Below are positions 1 through 7,766 of a stretch of DNA of 64,000 bases, piece by piece. The notes under the pieces were generated by a model, which searched no databases, had not been told where the DNA came from, and saw nothing but the letters and a program-made list of their open reading frames with translations. The stretch comes from Alphaproteobacteria bacterium. GTDB lineage: Bacteria > Pseudomonadota > Alphaproteobacteria > DSM-16000 > Inquilinaceae. A program made the position numbers and the translations under genes. The stretch covers positions 248,001 to 312,000 of the forward strand of contig JANQGH010000100.1 in the NCBI GenBank assembly GCA_028277405.1, given 5' to 3'. Within the stretch, counting starts at the first letter, position 1; each line of letters opens with the position of its first letter.

Positions 1-1362
1 GGAATACATATCGTAGTCCGTCGCGCCGCCCGAGGCCGCGATGTCCTGGAACCAATCATCGTCGGTTATCACGACGTGGTAGCCGGAGCCGAAATAGTTC
101 TCATGCACATTGATCACGCCCTCCGGAAAGGCGCCTTGAAGCTCTTTCAGGCGATCCAGCGGCACCTCGGCGGGAATCGGCACGGCGGCGATGCTGCCGG
201 CATTGAAGTTGTATCGATCGCAGAGCTGGACGCGCCAGGACAGTACCTGGAAGTCCCGCCGGTCACCCTGGTGGGGCAGGGCGCGAACGCGCACCATCGA
301 CATCATCGTGTAGCCGCCGAAGGCAACGGCCAGATCGTTCTCCATGCCCGGGGTGGGGGCGTACCCGTCGCCCGTTTTTGTGAACGGCACCGCCCGCGCC
401 GAGGTGCAATACCGCATGTCGGCCTCGCTGCCGGGCCTGCGCAGCGAGTCCGTGTGGCCCCGTTCCAGGCGCCTGCGGATACCGTCCTCGAAGGCCGGCC
501 GCCAGATGTCTTGCAACTGGCGCACGACGCCGGCATCCGGGTTGGCGAAGTCGAATTCCGACAAGGGGATCTGCCGCGTGGCGCCGCCGCCATCCAGCCA
601 ATGGCCCATATTGGCCACCGCGAGCGGATAGGTGGACCGCAGACGCTCTATGGCGCGGCGAACACCCGCGACACGCTCGGCCAATGTCTGCGGGTCCAGC
701 GACTTGCCGGCATTCGGCCCTTCAGCTTTTGCGTCGCACTTGCCGCCAACGCTCAGGTCGCAGATTTGGCGCTGAACGCGCGGACGACCGGTCGGCTCAT
801 GCCGTTGCTGAACCACATGGGCAAGCTCGTGGGCCAACAGCGCGTTGCCCTTGGCCGATCCCGGATCGTACTGGCCGTCGGCGAACACGATGCGCGACCC
901 GTACGTGAACGCGTTCGCACCCAGCCTGGCTGCCACGTCGGATGCCTCGGTTCCCACATGCACCCTCACGTCGTCGAACGCGTGCCCAAAGCGTGGTTCC
1001 ATGAACGCCCGCACGGTTGGGCTCAACGGCCGGCCCGGCGTTCGCAACGCGTCGGCGACCACTGGCGGGGCGGCCTGGGTGGTGTCGCGCCGGGCTATCG
1101 AAAGAGGCCTCGTCGACGCCTTAGCGGGCGATCTAAGAACAGCGCTTGCCATGCGGTCGGCCTGCCGTTCCCGCCGCGACTGCGGCCCGTCAAGAGCCAT
1201 CGCTGGATCTGCAGGGGCTCGCCGGACAGCGCCCCGCCCGGGCGGACGCAACAGCGCGCGAATCGCCGCCGTCTGCCGTGCAACGCCAGGGCCGACCGCC
1301 ATGGTGGGCGCCGCGGAACCCTGGTGGCGCGTTAATCCCTTGCCGATCAGCTTCCGCCTCAT
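1..1362 (-). CDS. DUF4157 / eCIS-core domain protein, C-terminus cut by window edge
   Basis: The minus-strand frame starts at ATG 1362, with AAAGGA just upstream, and stays open to base 1. The gene is therefore partial: 454 codons are visible and the stop lies outside the window. Residues about 150-186 carry the DUF4157 (extracellular contractile injection system core) signature, a RIVFADGQYDPG strand followed by LLAHELAHVVQQ, with a zinc-protease-like HExxH at H178-H182. The first ~140 residues are rich in Arg, Ala and Pro and have no signal peptide. The ~270 residues after the core (stretches such as WLDGGGATRQIPL and WRVQLCDRYNFN) match no family I recognise; in this family such tails are often effector or toxin domains. 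Whether structural eCIS genes follow to the left cannot be seen. Confidence 0.85.
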   Translation of the reverse strand, partial: MRRKLIGKGLTRHQGSAAPTMAVGPGVARQTAAIRALLRPPGRGAVRRAPADPAMALDGPQSRRERQADRMASAVLRSPAKASTRPLSIARRDTTQAAPPVVADALRTPGRPLSPTVRAFMEPRFGHAFDDVRVHVGTEASDVAARLGANAFTYGSRIVFADGQYDPGSAKGNALLAHELAHVVQQRHEPTGRPRVQRQICDLSVGGKCDAKAEGPNAGKSLDPQTLAERVAGVRRAIERLRSTYPLAVANMGHWLDGGGATRQIPLSEFDFANPDAGVVRQLQDIWRPAFEDGIRRRLERGHTDSLRRPGSEADMRYCTSARAVPFTKTGDGYAPTPGMENDLAVAFGGYTMMSMVRVRALPHQGDRRDFQVLSWRVQLCDRYNFNAGSIAAVPIPAEVPLDRLKELQGAFPEGVINVHENYFGSGYHVVITDDDWFQDIAASGGATDYDMYS

Positions 1363-1544
1363 GCCGATCCTTTCGAATGCCGACCCCACCGCATGTGATG
1401 GGTATTCTAACGCGAAAGCCACAAAGCGTATCGTGGAACGGCAAACGCGGCGATCTGATCAGATGGCCAAGAGTTGGACGGCAGTCTAGAAGGGCCTTGT
1501 TGCCGGTAGCGCAGAACTCCGGCCCAAATGAAAGCACGTCTCGC

Positions 1545-1943
1545 ATGTCAACTGAATCAGCGCCACCACTGACCCATCCAGACGGGCTCGCCTTGCGTAA
1601 GGCGGCGCTCGCCTATCCCATGACGGTCGAGGACTTCCCGTGGGGCTATCCCGCCTTCAAGGTCGACGGCAAGAAGGTCTTTTGCTTTCTGTCCGCGCGG
1701 GAGGGTGGCGGATTTGCCTGCTCGATGAAGCTGCCTTACAGGTCGGAAGACGCGCTGCGATTGCCGTTTGCCGAGCCGACCGGCTACGGCCTTGGCCGAT
1801 CCGGCTGGGTCAGTTTCACGTTCACTGCGGACGACAATGTCCCGGCAGCGGAATTGGCTGATTGGCTCGACGAAAGCTGGCGCGCGGTGGCGCCAAAGAC
1901 GCTGTCCAAAAGCTTTCCGCCACCGTTTGAGACGACGGGTTAG
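1545..1943 (+). CDS. MmcQ/YjbR family DNA-binding protein
   Basis: A 132-residue protein of the MmcQ/YjbR (CyaY-like fold) family. Visible hallmarks are ALAYPMTVEDFPWGYPAFKVDGKKVFCFL near residue 22, the SMKLPYRSEDAL strand and helix, then GLGRSGWVSFTF and a C-terminal LADWLDESWRAVAPKTL helix. Length and block order fit the family. Its cellular role is poorly defined; some members bind DNA. ATG 1545 was chosen because it directly precedes the conserved region, although no clear ribosome binding site is visible. The stop overlaps the stop of the convergent cupin gene by four bases. About 180 bp of upstream sequence separate it from the divergent DUF4157 gene, and both promoters must lie there. 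Confidence 0.85.
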   Translation: MSTESAPPLTHPDGLALRKAALAYPMTVEDFPWGYPAFKVDGKKVFCFLSAREGGGFACSMKLPYRSEDALRLPFAEPTGYGLGRSGWVSFTFTADDNVPAAELADWLDESWRAVAPKTLSKSFPPPFETTG

Positions 1944-2467
1944 CCTGCGCGCGTGTCCGCGATCGTGGCGGCAACGATCTCGCCGGTCTCGCCATCCCAG
2001 TACTCGACCTGGTTCTTGGCATCGTCCTTGACCAAGAACCGTGCCCAGGGCTTGTCAGCATAGGTGATGCGAACGCCGGTTTTCGCGGCGTCGGGATAAC
2101 CCACCACCTCGGGCAGCAGCATGGTGGAGATCGCCAGATAGACCAAATCCTCGTCGCCCGTATTGACGAACTGATGCGCCAGTTCCGGGCCGCCGGGCGG
2201 AATGACGACATAGTCCCTTGGCCGCACCGGATAGGTGTCCTCCCCAAGCCGCAGGACACCCGTGCCGCTCAACACGAAGAAATGCTCCTCGTTGGCGTGA
2301 TGATGGTGAAACGGGAAGGCGGCCTTGCCCGGCGGCACGCTGGTCACGTTGGCGCCAAGGCCCTTGGCGGCCAGCGGCTGGGCCAATTCCTGCATGCGGT
2401 ATTCGAACAGGTCGCCATGCCGGCCTGAGTGGCTGGGCGCCTCGTCGAGATTGATCAGCGGTTTCAT
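1940..2467 (-). CDS. Cupin domain protein
   Basis: A 175-residue single-domain cupin, predicted cytosolic. The metal-binding cupin motif 1 is visible as PFHHHHANEEHFFVLSGTG around residues 50-68 (His-rich, with the downstream Glu). Motif 2 follows as PGGPELAHQFVNTG near residues 91-104. The C-terminal tail (DKPWARFLVKDDAKNQVEYWDGE) resembles uncharacterised cupins annotated only by domain, so the substrate is unknown. ATG 2467 was preferred over longer frames because GGAG lies about eight bases upstream and the conserved sequence starts there. It is convergent with the MmcQ-like gene and divergent from the DUF1697 gene, about 100 bp away. Confidence 0.85.
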   Translation of the reverse strand: MKPLINLDEAPSHSGRHGDLFEYRMQELAQPLAAKGLGANVTSVPPGKAAFPFHHHHANEEHFFVLSGTGVLRLGEDTYPVRPRDYVVIPPGGPELAHQFVNTGDEDLVYLAISTMLLPEVVGYPDAAKTGVRITYADKPWARFLVKDDAKNQVEYWDGETGEIVAATIADTRAG

Positions 2468-2567
2468 GATCGCGCTCCGGCTGGGGTTGGTGGTCCGAAG
2501 AGTAGGTCGCGAAACCGCTCGACAGGAAGCTGGATTATCGATCATCCGCCATGCGACGCTGGGCCCC

Positions 2568-3122
2568 ATGCCGGAAACCTGGATCGCATTGCTGCGCGGC
2601 ATCAATGTCGGCGGCGGCAACAAGCTGCCCATGGCATCCTTGCGCGCCATCCTCGACAGTCTGGGCGCCACGGACGTTCAGACTTACATCCAAAGCGGTA
2701 ACGCGGTCTTTCGGCATGCCGAATCCGATGCGGCGAAGGTTAGCGACATGATCGGAAACGGCATCCATCAGCGGCACGGCTTTCGACCGCGCGTTCTGGC
2801 GCTGACCGCCGCTGAGATGGCGCGGGCCGCGGAAGCCAATCCCTTTCCCAGCGCCGAGACCGAACCAAAGACCCTGCACCTCTATTTCCTGGCGGAACCG
2901 AGCACGGCCCCGGACGTCGACGCGATACGCGCGCTCGCATCCAGCAGCGAGACGTTCAGGCTGACGGACAGCGTGTTCTATCTCCATGCACCCGACGGAA
3001 TCGGAAGGTCGAAACTCGCGCAACAGATGGAGCGCTTGCTGGGCGTCGAGGCGACCGCCCGCAACTGGCGCACCGTCGGCAATGTCTTGGCGATGGCGCG
3101 GGAAAGCGACCGCAACGCATAG
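2568..3122 (+). CDS. DUF1697 family protein
   Basis: A 184-residue protein with the full DUF1697 pattern: TWIALLRGINVGGGNKLPMASLR at the N-terminus, LGATDVQTYIQSGNAVF near residue 36, and the C-terminal block RSKLAQQMERLLGVEATARNWRTVGNVLAMA. Family members are common in bacteria, cytosolic and of unknown biochemical function. The start ATG 2568 directly precedes the conserved block. It stands alone: upstream is the divergent cupin gene, and downstream a 112-bp gap separates it from the convergent ABC ATPase. That gap contains only an isolated 10-bp palindrome (GTACGCGTAC at 3129-3138) and no convincing terminator. Confidence 0.88.
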   Translation: MPETWIALLRGINVGGGNKLPMASLRAILDSLGATDVQTYIQSGNAVFRHAESDAAKVSDMIGNGIHQRHGFRPRVLALTAAEMARAAEANPFPSAETEPKTLHLYFLAEPSTAPDVDAIRALASSSETFRLTDSVFYLHAPDGIGRSKLAQQMERLLGVEATARNWRTVGNVLAMARESDRNA

Positions 3123-3234
3123 ACCAGTGTACGCGTACGGCTGAAACTGTACGTTGTGAGCGCTGCCTCGGTTCAGGAACCAGAGCGAAGTACCGCGGTC
3201 GCGGCCTAGCTACGGCCCTGCAGGCCAGCGTCGG

Positions 3235-4323
3235 TCAGCGGAGCCTGGCGCCCGCCTCGTTGAACAGGCGCACCTTGTCCGGTGCAAAGGTGAAGGACAG
3301 CCGCTCGCCGGAGCGGACGGGGCTGAAGCCCTTCTGCTTGATGGCCACCGGGTCGCCATGCTGGGACCGCGCATGGATCAGGCAGGACGCGCCGAGCTGC
3401 TCCGTCACTTCGGTGTCCAACTCGATGGCGAACTTCGTGTCGTTCGCGGGCGTCATGTGTTCCGGGCGAATCCCCAATGTAAGAGGTGTCCCCGGCTTCA
3501 AACGAGGATGCTGCATGGGAACGGTGATCTCGGATGCGTCCAAACCGGACAGGGCAACACGCACGGTACCGCCTCTCGAGCCACGAGCCACGGCCGGCAG
3601 GAAGTTCATGGTGGGAGAGCCGATGAAGCCAGCTACGAACTGGGTATCCGGGTTCTCGTAAATGTCCAGCGGAGAGCCAACCTGTTCGATCTGGCCGTCG
3701 CGCATCACCACGACCATGTCCGCCAGTGCCATAGCCTCAGTCTGATCGCTCGTGACGTACACAGCGGTGAAGCACCGTTCGCGATGCAGCTTGGCGATCT
3801 CAAGCCGCGTTGTGGCGCGAAGGTCGGCATCCAGGTTCGACATAGGCTCGTCGAACAGGACGATGTCGCGTTCGCGGATGATCGACCGGCCGACGGCAAC
3901 ACCTTGCTTCTCACCGCCGGAGAGGGCCCGCGGCCATCGCCCCAGCAAATCCTGCAGCGCCAAGACCCGGGCCGTTCCGTCGACCCGCTCGCGCACTTCG
4001 TCGGGCGATTTGTGCTCGACCTTCAGGCCGAACGAGAGGTTCTGTTCGACCGTCATGTGCTGATAGAGCGCGTAGTCCTGGAAGACCATGGCAAGGCCGC
4101 GATCAGCCGGGTCGATGTCGTTGGCAAGACGGCCGTCAATAAAGACCGCGCCCTCGGTGACCTTCTCCAGCCCGGCGATCATGCGCAGCACGCTGGACTT
4201 GCCGCAGCCCGACGGCCCCACGATCGCACAGAAGGCGCCTTCCGGTACGCTGAACGTCACGCCGCGAACGGCCTCGACGGTGCCATAGCGCTTCACCACA
4301 TGGTCGAGCCTGAGCCCAGGCAT
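3235..4323 (-). CDS. Orphan MalK/UgpC-type ABC transporter ATPase with degenerate motifs
   Basis: A 362-residue protein of the carbohydrate-importer ATPase class (MalK/UgpC/MsmK), with an N-terminal nucleotide-binding domain and a C-terminal TOBE/OB region (about 240-362). Walker A is G36-S43, the Q-loop glutamine is Q82, Walker B ends at D158-E159 and the D-loop is SNLD. Two conserved features are altered. The signature reads LSGGEKQGVAVGR instead of LSGGQRQRVAxGR, and the H-loop histidine of VTHDQ is serine (VTSDQ, S192). No permease or binding-protein genes are adjacent. ATG 4323 was chosen for the GAGG box upstream and its alignment with the family N-terminus. It may be a decaying or regulatory ATPase; hydrolysis would be expected to be impaired. 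Confidence 0.85.
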   Translation of the reverse strand: MPGLRLDHVVKRYGTVEAVRGVTFSVPEGAFCAIVGPSGCGKSSVLRMIAGLEKVTEGAVFIDGRLANDIDPADRGLAMVFQDYALYQHMTVEQNLSFGLKVEHKSPDEVRERVDGTARVLALQDLLGRWPRALSGGEKQGVAVGRSIIRERDIVLFDEPMSNLDADLRATTRLEIAKLHRERCFTAVYVTSDQTEAMALADMVVVMRDGQIEQVGSPLDIYENPDTQFVAGFIGSPTMNFLPAVARGSRGGTVRVALSGLDASEITVPMQHPRLKPGTPLTLGIRPEHMTPANDTKFAIELDTEVTEQLGASCLIHARSQHGDPVAIKQKGFSPVRSGERLSFTFAPDKVRLFNEAGARLR

Positions 4324-4448
4324 GTGCTTGTCCTCAATCGGTTGGTCGCACTCGGGCGCCGTTGTTCCCCGGTTGAGGCCGGCTGGCCGCGGGCACCCGG
4401 TCGCGCGAAGATGTTTCATTTTACCACATCAACCCGACGGTTCGAAGA

Positions 4449-5357
4449 TCAACCGACGCCTGAACCCAGGTGGTATCTCGGCAACATGCTTTCCAAGGCC
4501 GTCGGCTCAATGCCCAGATCGCCGAGCGAGGGCATGTCGCCGGATACGACGTTGTCCGTGCGCATCAAGGTGACCTGGGCCTCCGTGATGGGCGGATTTG
4601 GCAACATGGCGCTCACGGCCGCAACAAGATCCCACAGCACAAAGGGCACCGGCACCATCGGCCGGCGCTTGCCGATTGCGTCAAGAACCAGCGCCAGCAA
4701 GGCCCGATAGGTGTAGATGCGCGGCCCGCCGATCTCGAACACCTTCCCCAGCGCGGCCGGCGATGCCAAGGCGCTGGCCACCGCCCGCGCCACATCGCCG
4801 ACATAGACGGGCTGAAGCCGGGTCTGTCCGCGGCCAAACAGCGGGATGAACGGTGCCCGGCGCGCCAGATCCGCAAGCCCGTTGATCAGGGCATCGTCGG
4901 GGCCGAACAGGGCGCTTGGCCGCAGAATTGTCGCCGCCGGATAGGCCTCTTGCACCAGCGCGTCGCCGCTGGCCCGCGCCCGCACATAGCTCGAACGCGA
5001 CGCCGAGTCCGCGCCGATGCCGGAAATGTGGACCAATTGTTCGACGCCCTGCTGCGCGGCTTGGCGGGCCACGATGCGTGCGCCGCTTTCGTGTGTGGCC
5101 ACGAAACTCTCGGTCTTCGACTCCGCATAGAGGCCGACGGCATTCACAACCGCGGCGCACCCGTGGGTCGCCTGCGCCACCGAGGCCTCGTCGCGAATGT
5201 CCGACTGTCGCCATTCGACGCCTTCGGGCGCATCAACCTGCTTGCGGCTGGTGATGCACACGGCGCGGCCGGCGTCGGCCAAACAGGCGACGATCGCCCG
5301 ACCCAAGAAGCCAGAGCCACCGAAAACCACGACGGGCCGATCTAAGGATGACACCAA
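4449..5357 (-). CDS. NDUFA9-like NAD-binding protein (atypical short-chain dehydrogenase)
   Basis: A 302-residue Rossmann-fold protein of the atypical SDR group that bacterial genomes label complex I NDUFA9 subunit family. The nucleotide motif GGSGFLG lies at residues 13-19, and ILRPSALFGPDDALINGLADLARRAPFIPLFGRG in the middle is typical of this group. The motif QPVYVGDVARAVASAL follows. The catalytic Tyr-x3-Lys of classical SDRs is not obvious, consistent with a structural or regulatory role. In alphaproteobacteria the product is thought to act at the inner membrane in respiratory chain biogenesis, but that is family knowledge, not shown here. It is transcribed away from the periplasmic protein at 5533. 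Confidence 0.82.
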   Translation of the reverse strand: MVSSLDRPVVVFGGSGFLGRAIVACLADAGRAVCITSRKQVDAPEGVEWRQSDIRDEASVAQATHGCAAVVNAVGLYAESKTESFVATHESGARIVARQAAQQGVEQLVHISGIGADSASRSSYVRARASGDALVQEAYPAATILRPSALFGPDDALINGLADLARRAPFIPLFGRGQTRLQPVYVGDVARAVASALASPAALGKVFEIGGPRIYTYRALLALVLDAIGKRRPMVPVPFVLWDLVAAVSAMLPNPPITEAQVTLMRTDNVVSGDMPSLGDLGIEPTALESMLPRYHLGSGVG

Positions 5358-5532
5358 ACCACCTGCCGCTGATTGATCCAGCCGATGCCAGTGTACCTGG
5401 AACCGAATGTCGGGCCGGGCAAGAGGCGGTGAACGGTCCGCCGGTTGCTAGGCATCCAGCAATCGTTCTTGGTTGCCCGTCGCCGCTCTTGCTAGTGTCC
5501 CGCATCAACCCGAACCCCGATGGAGGCATGGC
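5358..5532. promoter_or_regulatory. Divergent promoter region
   Basis: This 175-bp gap lies between two genes transcribed outward (start 5357 minus, start 5533 plus) and so should hold both promoters. For the plus gene a weak pair, TTGGTT and CTAGTG with a 17-base spacer, lies near 5470-5500, and GGAGG sits about five bases before ATG 5533. Nothing palindromic stands out. Confidence 0.3.
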
Positions 5533-6096
5533 ATGGCGTTCGCAAGTAAGGCGGCTGGTCTGGCGGTTGCGGCATTGGTCGCGTCCCTTGCCGCACACCC
5601 GGCAACAGCGACGGACACGTGTCAGGTGGTGCTGACCGTCTATGGCGAGATATCCAACAGCAATCGGGGACCGGTCGACCCGTTCGACGATGTCTTGATC
5701 TACCGCTTGGGCGCGGACTTCGAAGCGGCCTACGGGTTCTGCCAAGACGATCTGACGGCCCTGCCTCAGGCCACGATCACGGCGGATTATGGCAATTTCG
5801 ATGACGGCCCCGTCACGGCCACGGGGCCCACACTGGCGTCAGTGCTTGAGGCGGCCGGTGCCTCTTCATCCCTCAACGACGTCGTGCTAACGGCGTTCGA
5901 CGGCTATCAGTACGTCATCGAGGCCGGCACCGACATGTCGCAGGTGCTGGCAGCGATCGAGGCGGACGGCGCGGTGCTGGATTTCGGCGGTCGGGGGCCG
6001 GTCTGGATCTTCGCCGAGCCGGGCGTGATCAACGATGCCTCCGGGGAGCTGGACGACGGGCTCGTCTGGGCATTGGTCATGGTCGAGATCGAATAA
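5533..6096 (+). CDS. Exported molybdopterin-oxidoreductase-fold protein
   Basis: A 187-residue protein with a Sec signal peptide (charged start, AAGLAVAALVASLAA core, cleavage likely after ATA near residue 27), so periplasmic. The mature part follows the layout of small stand-alone proteins of the sulfite-oxidase molybdopterin-binding fold: LTVYGEIS, DLTALPQATI, GPTLASVLEAAGA, LTAFDGYQYVI, VLDFGGRGPVWIFAEPG. Cofactor binding is not certain: only two cysteines are present in the mature chain (DTC and GFCQDD), neither placed like the molybdenum ligand, and they could form a disulfide. ATG 5533 was chosen because another ATG at 5528 is out of frame. The stop lies three bases from the convergent mnmE stop. 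Confidence 0.7.
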   Translation: MAFASKAAGLAVAALVASLAAHPATATDTCQVVLTVYGEISNSNRGPVDPFDDVLIYRLGADFEAAYGFCQDDLTALPQATITADYGNFDDGPVTATGPTLASVLEAAGASSSLNDVVLTAFDGYQYVIEAGTDMSQVLAAIEADGAVLDFGGRGPVWIFAEPGVINDASGELDDGLVWALVMVEIE

Positions 6097-6099
6097 GCA

Positions 6100-7407
6100 C
6101 TACTTACCGATACAGAAGTCGCGGAAGACCACATCCAAGAGGTCCTCAACGTCGACGCGGCCCGTGATACGGCCGATGGCGCGGACGGCAAGCCGGACAT
6201 CCTCGGCGACCAGTTCGGGCGAGGGCGCGGTCACCGCGCGGTCGAGCGCCTCTTTCGCGTCCTCCAGTGCGGCGCGATGACGTGCGCGCGTCAAGGCCGG
6301 GCCGCTGCCCGCCAGGCGTAAAGCCACCGAATCGGCCAAACGGTCGAGCAGATTGTCGAGGCCCGCGCCCGTCACGGTGCTGATCGCCAATGGAAGATCG
6401 TCGGTCGCGGTCAGGAGGTCGGCCTTGGTCACGATCTCGATCGCATCGCTATCCAGCAGATCCGCCGTGGCCGCGTCCTTCGCCGGCCATAAGGACCCGT
6501 CGTAGAGCAGCAGTTTCAAGTCGGCGCGCTCCGCCCGCGCCAGCGCACGGCGAACGCCTTCGTCCTCGATCCGATCGGCGGTCTCTCTCAACCCGGCCGT
6601 GTCGGCCAGAATCACGGGGAAGCCGTTAAGGTCCATATGGACCTCGATCACATCCCGCGTCGTCCCGGCGATGTCGGACACGATGGCGGCGTCCTGCCGG
6701 GCCAGCACGTTCAGCAGGCTGGACTTGCCGGCATTGGGCGCGCCCAGGATGGCGACTTCGACCCCGCTCCGCAGCCGCTCGCCCCGTCGATTGTCGCCGA
6801 GATGCCTGGTGATCTCGTCCAGAACTCGGCGCAGCGCGGGGCGGGTCTGGTCGGTAACACCGTCCGGCAGGTCTTCGTCCGGAAAGTCGAGATCGGCCTC
6901 AAGATGGGCCAGCGAGTGCACGAGGTCGTTCGCCCAAGCCTGGTAGAGGCGACCCAGGGCGCCGTCGAGCTGCCGCAGGGCCTGGCGTTGCTGGGCCCGC
7001 GTTTCGGCGTCGACCAGGTCGGCGATCGCCTCCGCCTCGGTCAGATCGAGCTTGCCGTTCAGAAAGGCGCGTCTTGAGAACTCACCCGGTTCGGCTGGGC
7101 GGAGGTGTGGCAGGGCGCCAAGGGTGTCCATGATCGCAGCGCTCACCGCCCGGCCGCCATGCAGGTGAAGCTCCACGACGTCCTCGCCGGTGAAGCTGGC
7201 GGGCCGGGGAAAGTAAAGCGCCAGCCCATGGTCGAGCAGGTCGCCCTTGGCATCCCGATAGGTCGCGCGGGCCGCAAGCCGAGGCGCCGGCGGCGGGCGG
7301 CCCGTCAGCGCCGTCAGCGCGGTCGCTGCGGTGGGCCCGGACAGCCGAATGATGGCGACGCCAGCACGCCCGTGTGCCGTCGCGGGCGCGAAGATCGTAT
7401 CGGTCAT
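6100..7407 (-). CDS. mnmE: tRNA uridine-5-carboxymethylaminomethyl(34) synthesis GTPase MnmE
   Basis: A 435-residue MnmE (TrmE), the GTPase that works with MnmG to make the cmnm5 modification of wobble uridine in some tRNAs. The N-terminal formyl-tetrahydrofolate-binding domain starts TIFAPATAHGRAGVAIIRLSGP. The G domain shows GAPNAGKSSLLN, the IAGTTRD switch and DTAGL. The C-terminus ends FCIGK, carrying the family's essential cysteine. Length is normal. A small DUF6489 gene lies 16 bp upstream on the same strand and is probably co-transcribed. In many alphaproteobacteria mnmE is followed by mnmG, rsmG and parAB; that is not the case here, where a convergent gene follows. Confidence 0.97.
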   Translation of the reverse strand: MTDTIFAPATAHGRAGVAIIRLSGPTAATALTALTGRPPPAPRLAARATYRDAKGDLLDHGLALYFPRPASFTGEDVVELHLHGGRAVSAAIMDTLGALPHLRPAEPGEFSRRAFLNGKLDLTEAEAIADLVDAETRAQQRQALRQLDGALGRLYQAWANDLVHSLAHLEADLDFPDEDLPDGVTDQTRPALRRVLDEITRHLGDNRRGERLRSGVEVAILGAPNAGKSSLLNVLARQDAAIVSDIAGTTRDVIEVHMDLNGFPVILADTAGLRETADRIEDEGVRRALARAERADLKLLLYDGSLWPAKDAATADLLDSDAIEIVTKADLLTATDDLPLAISTVTGAGLDNLLDRLADSVALRLAGSGPALTRARHRAALEDAKEALDRAVTAPSPELVAEDVRLAVRAIGRITGRVDVEDLLDVVFRDFCIGK

Positions 7408-7423
7408 GTCGCCGTGGCGGCGC

Positions 7424-7672
7424 CTAATCGTCGTCGCGCTTAGTGCCGCCCGTCATCTGCGACCAAAAGGCGCGCTGCAGCTGTTCCAAGCCGGCCATGC
7501 CCTGCGGCAGCCAGGTCTTGAACAGGGCCTCGGGGTCGGCGGCGTTCAGGGCCGCTTCCATGCGGTCCTGGATCTGCTGCATCAGCGCTTCCTGCATCGG
7601 CGCGACATCGGGCAGGCCCAGAAACGTGCGTGCTTCCTCTGGCGTACAATCGATCTCGATATTGAATTTCAT
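7424..7672 (-). CDS. DUF6489 family small protein
   Basis: An 82-residue protein beginning MKFNIEIDCTPEEARTFLGLPDVAPMQ, a pattern found next to mnmE or near oxidoreductase genes in many alphaproteobacteria and filed as DUF6489. It is amphipathic and helical, with QQIQDRMEAALNAADPEALFKTWLPQGMAGLEQLQRAFW in the middle and a charged, disordered tail. Function is unknown. ATG 7672 is preceded by GGGAGAG at good spacing. It sits 16 bp before mnmE on the same strand, suggesting one transcript. It is divergent from the thioredoxin-domain gene at 7767, with about 95 bp between them. Confidence 0.8.
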   Translation of the reverse strand: MKFNIEIDCTPEEARTFLGLPDVAPMQEALMQQIQDRMEAALNAADPEALFKTWLPQGMAGLEQLQRAFWSQMTGGTKRDDD

Positions 7673-7766
7673 CGGCCCACTCTCCCGCTGACGCGTTGGT
7701 GCGTGTTCATACCGCCCTATATGGTGGCGGGTGCCAATCGGCGAAGGCAAGGGGGAAGGACGGGGC

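Noticed and set aside
76..1335. 419-codon plus-strand frame over the DUF4157 gene
   Set aside because: The minus strand encodes the eCIS-core signature over the same bases; the plus frame is its shadow.
3129..3138. 10-bp palindrome GTACGCGTAC between convergent genes
   Set aside because: There is no promoter or gene start nearby and no second copy was noticed; a 10-mer palindrome is expected by chance in 64 kb.
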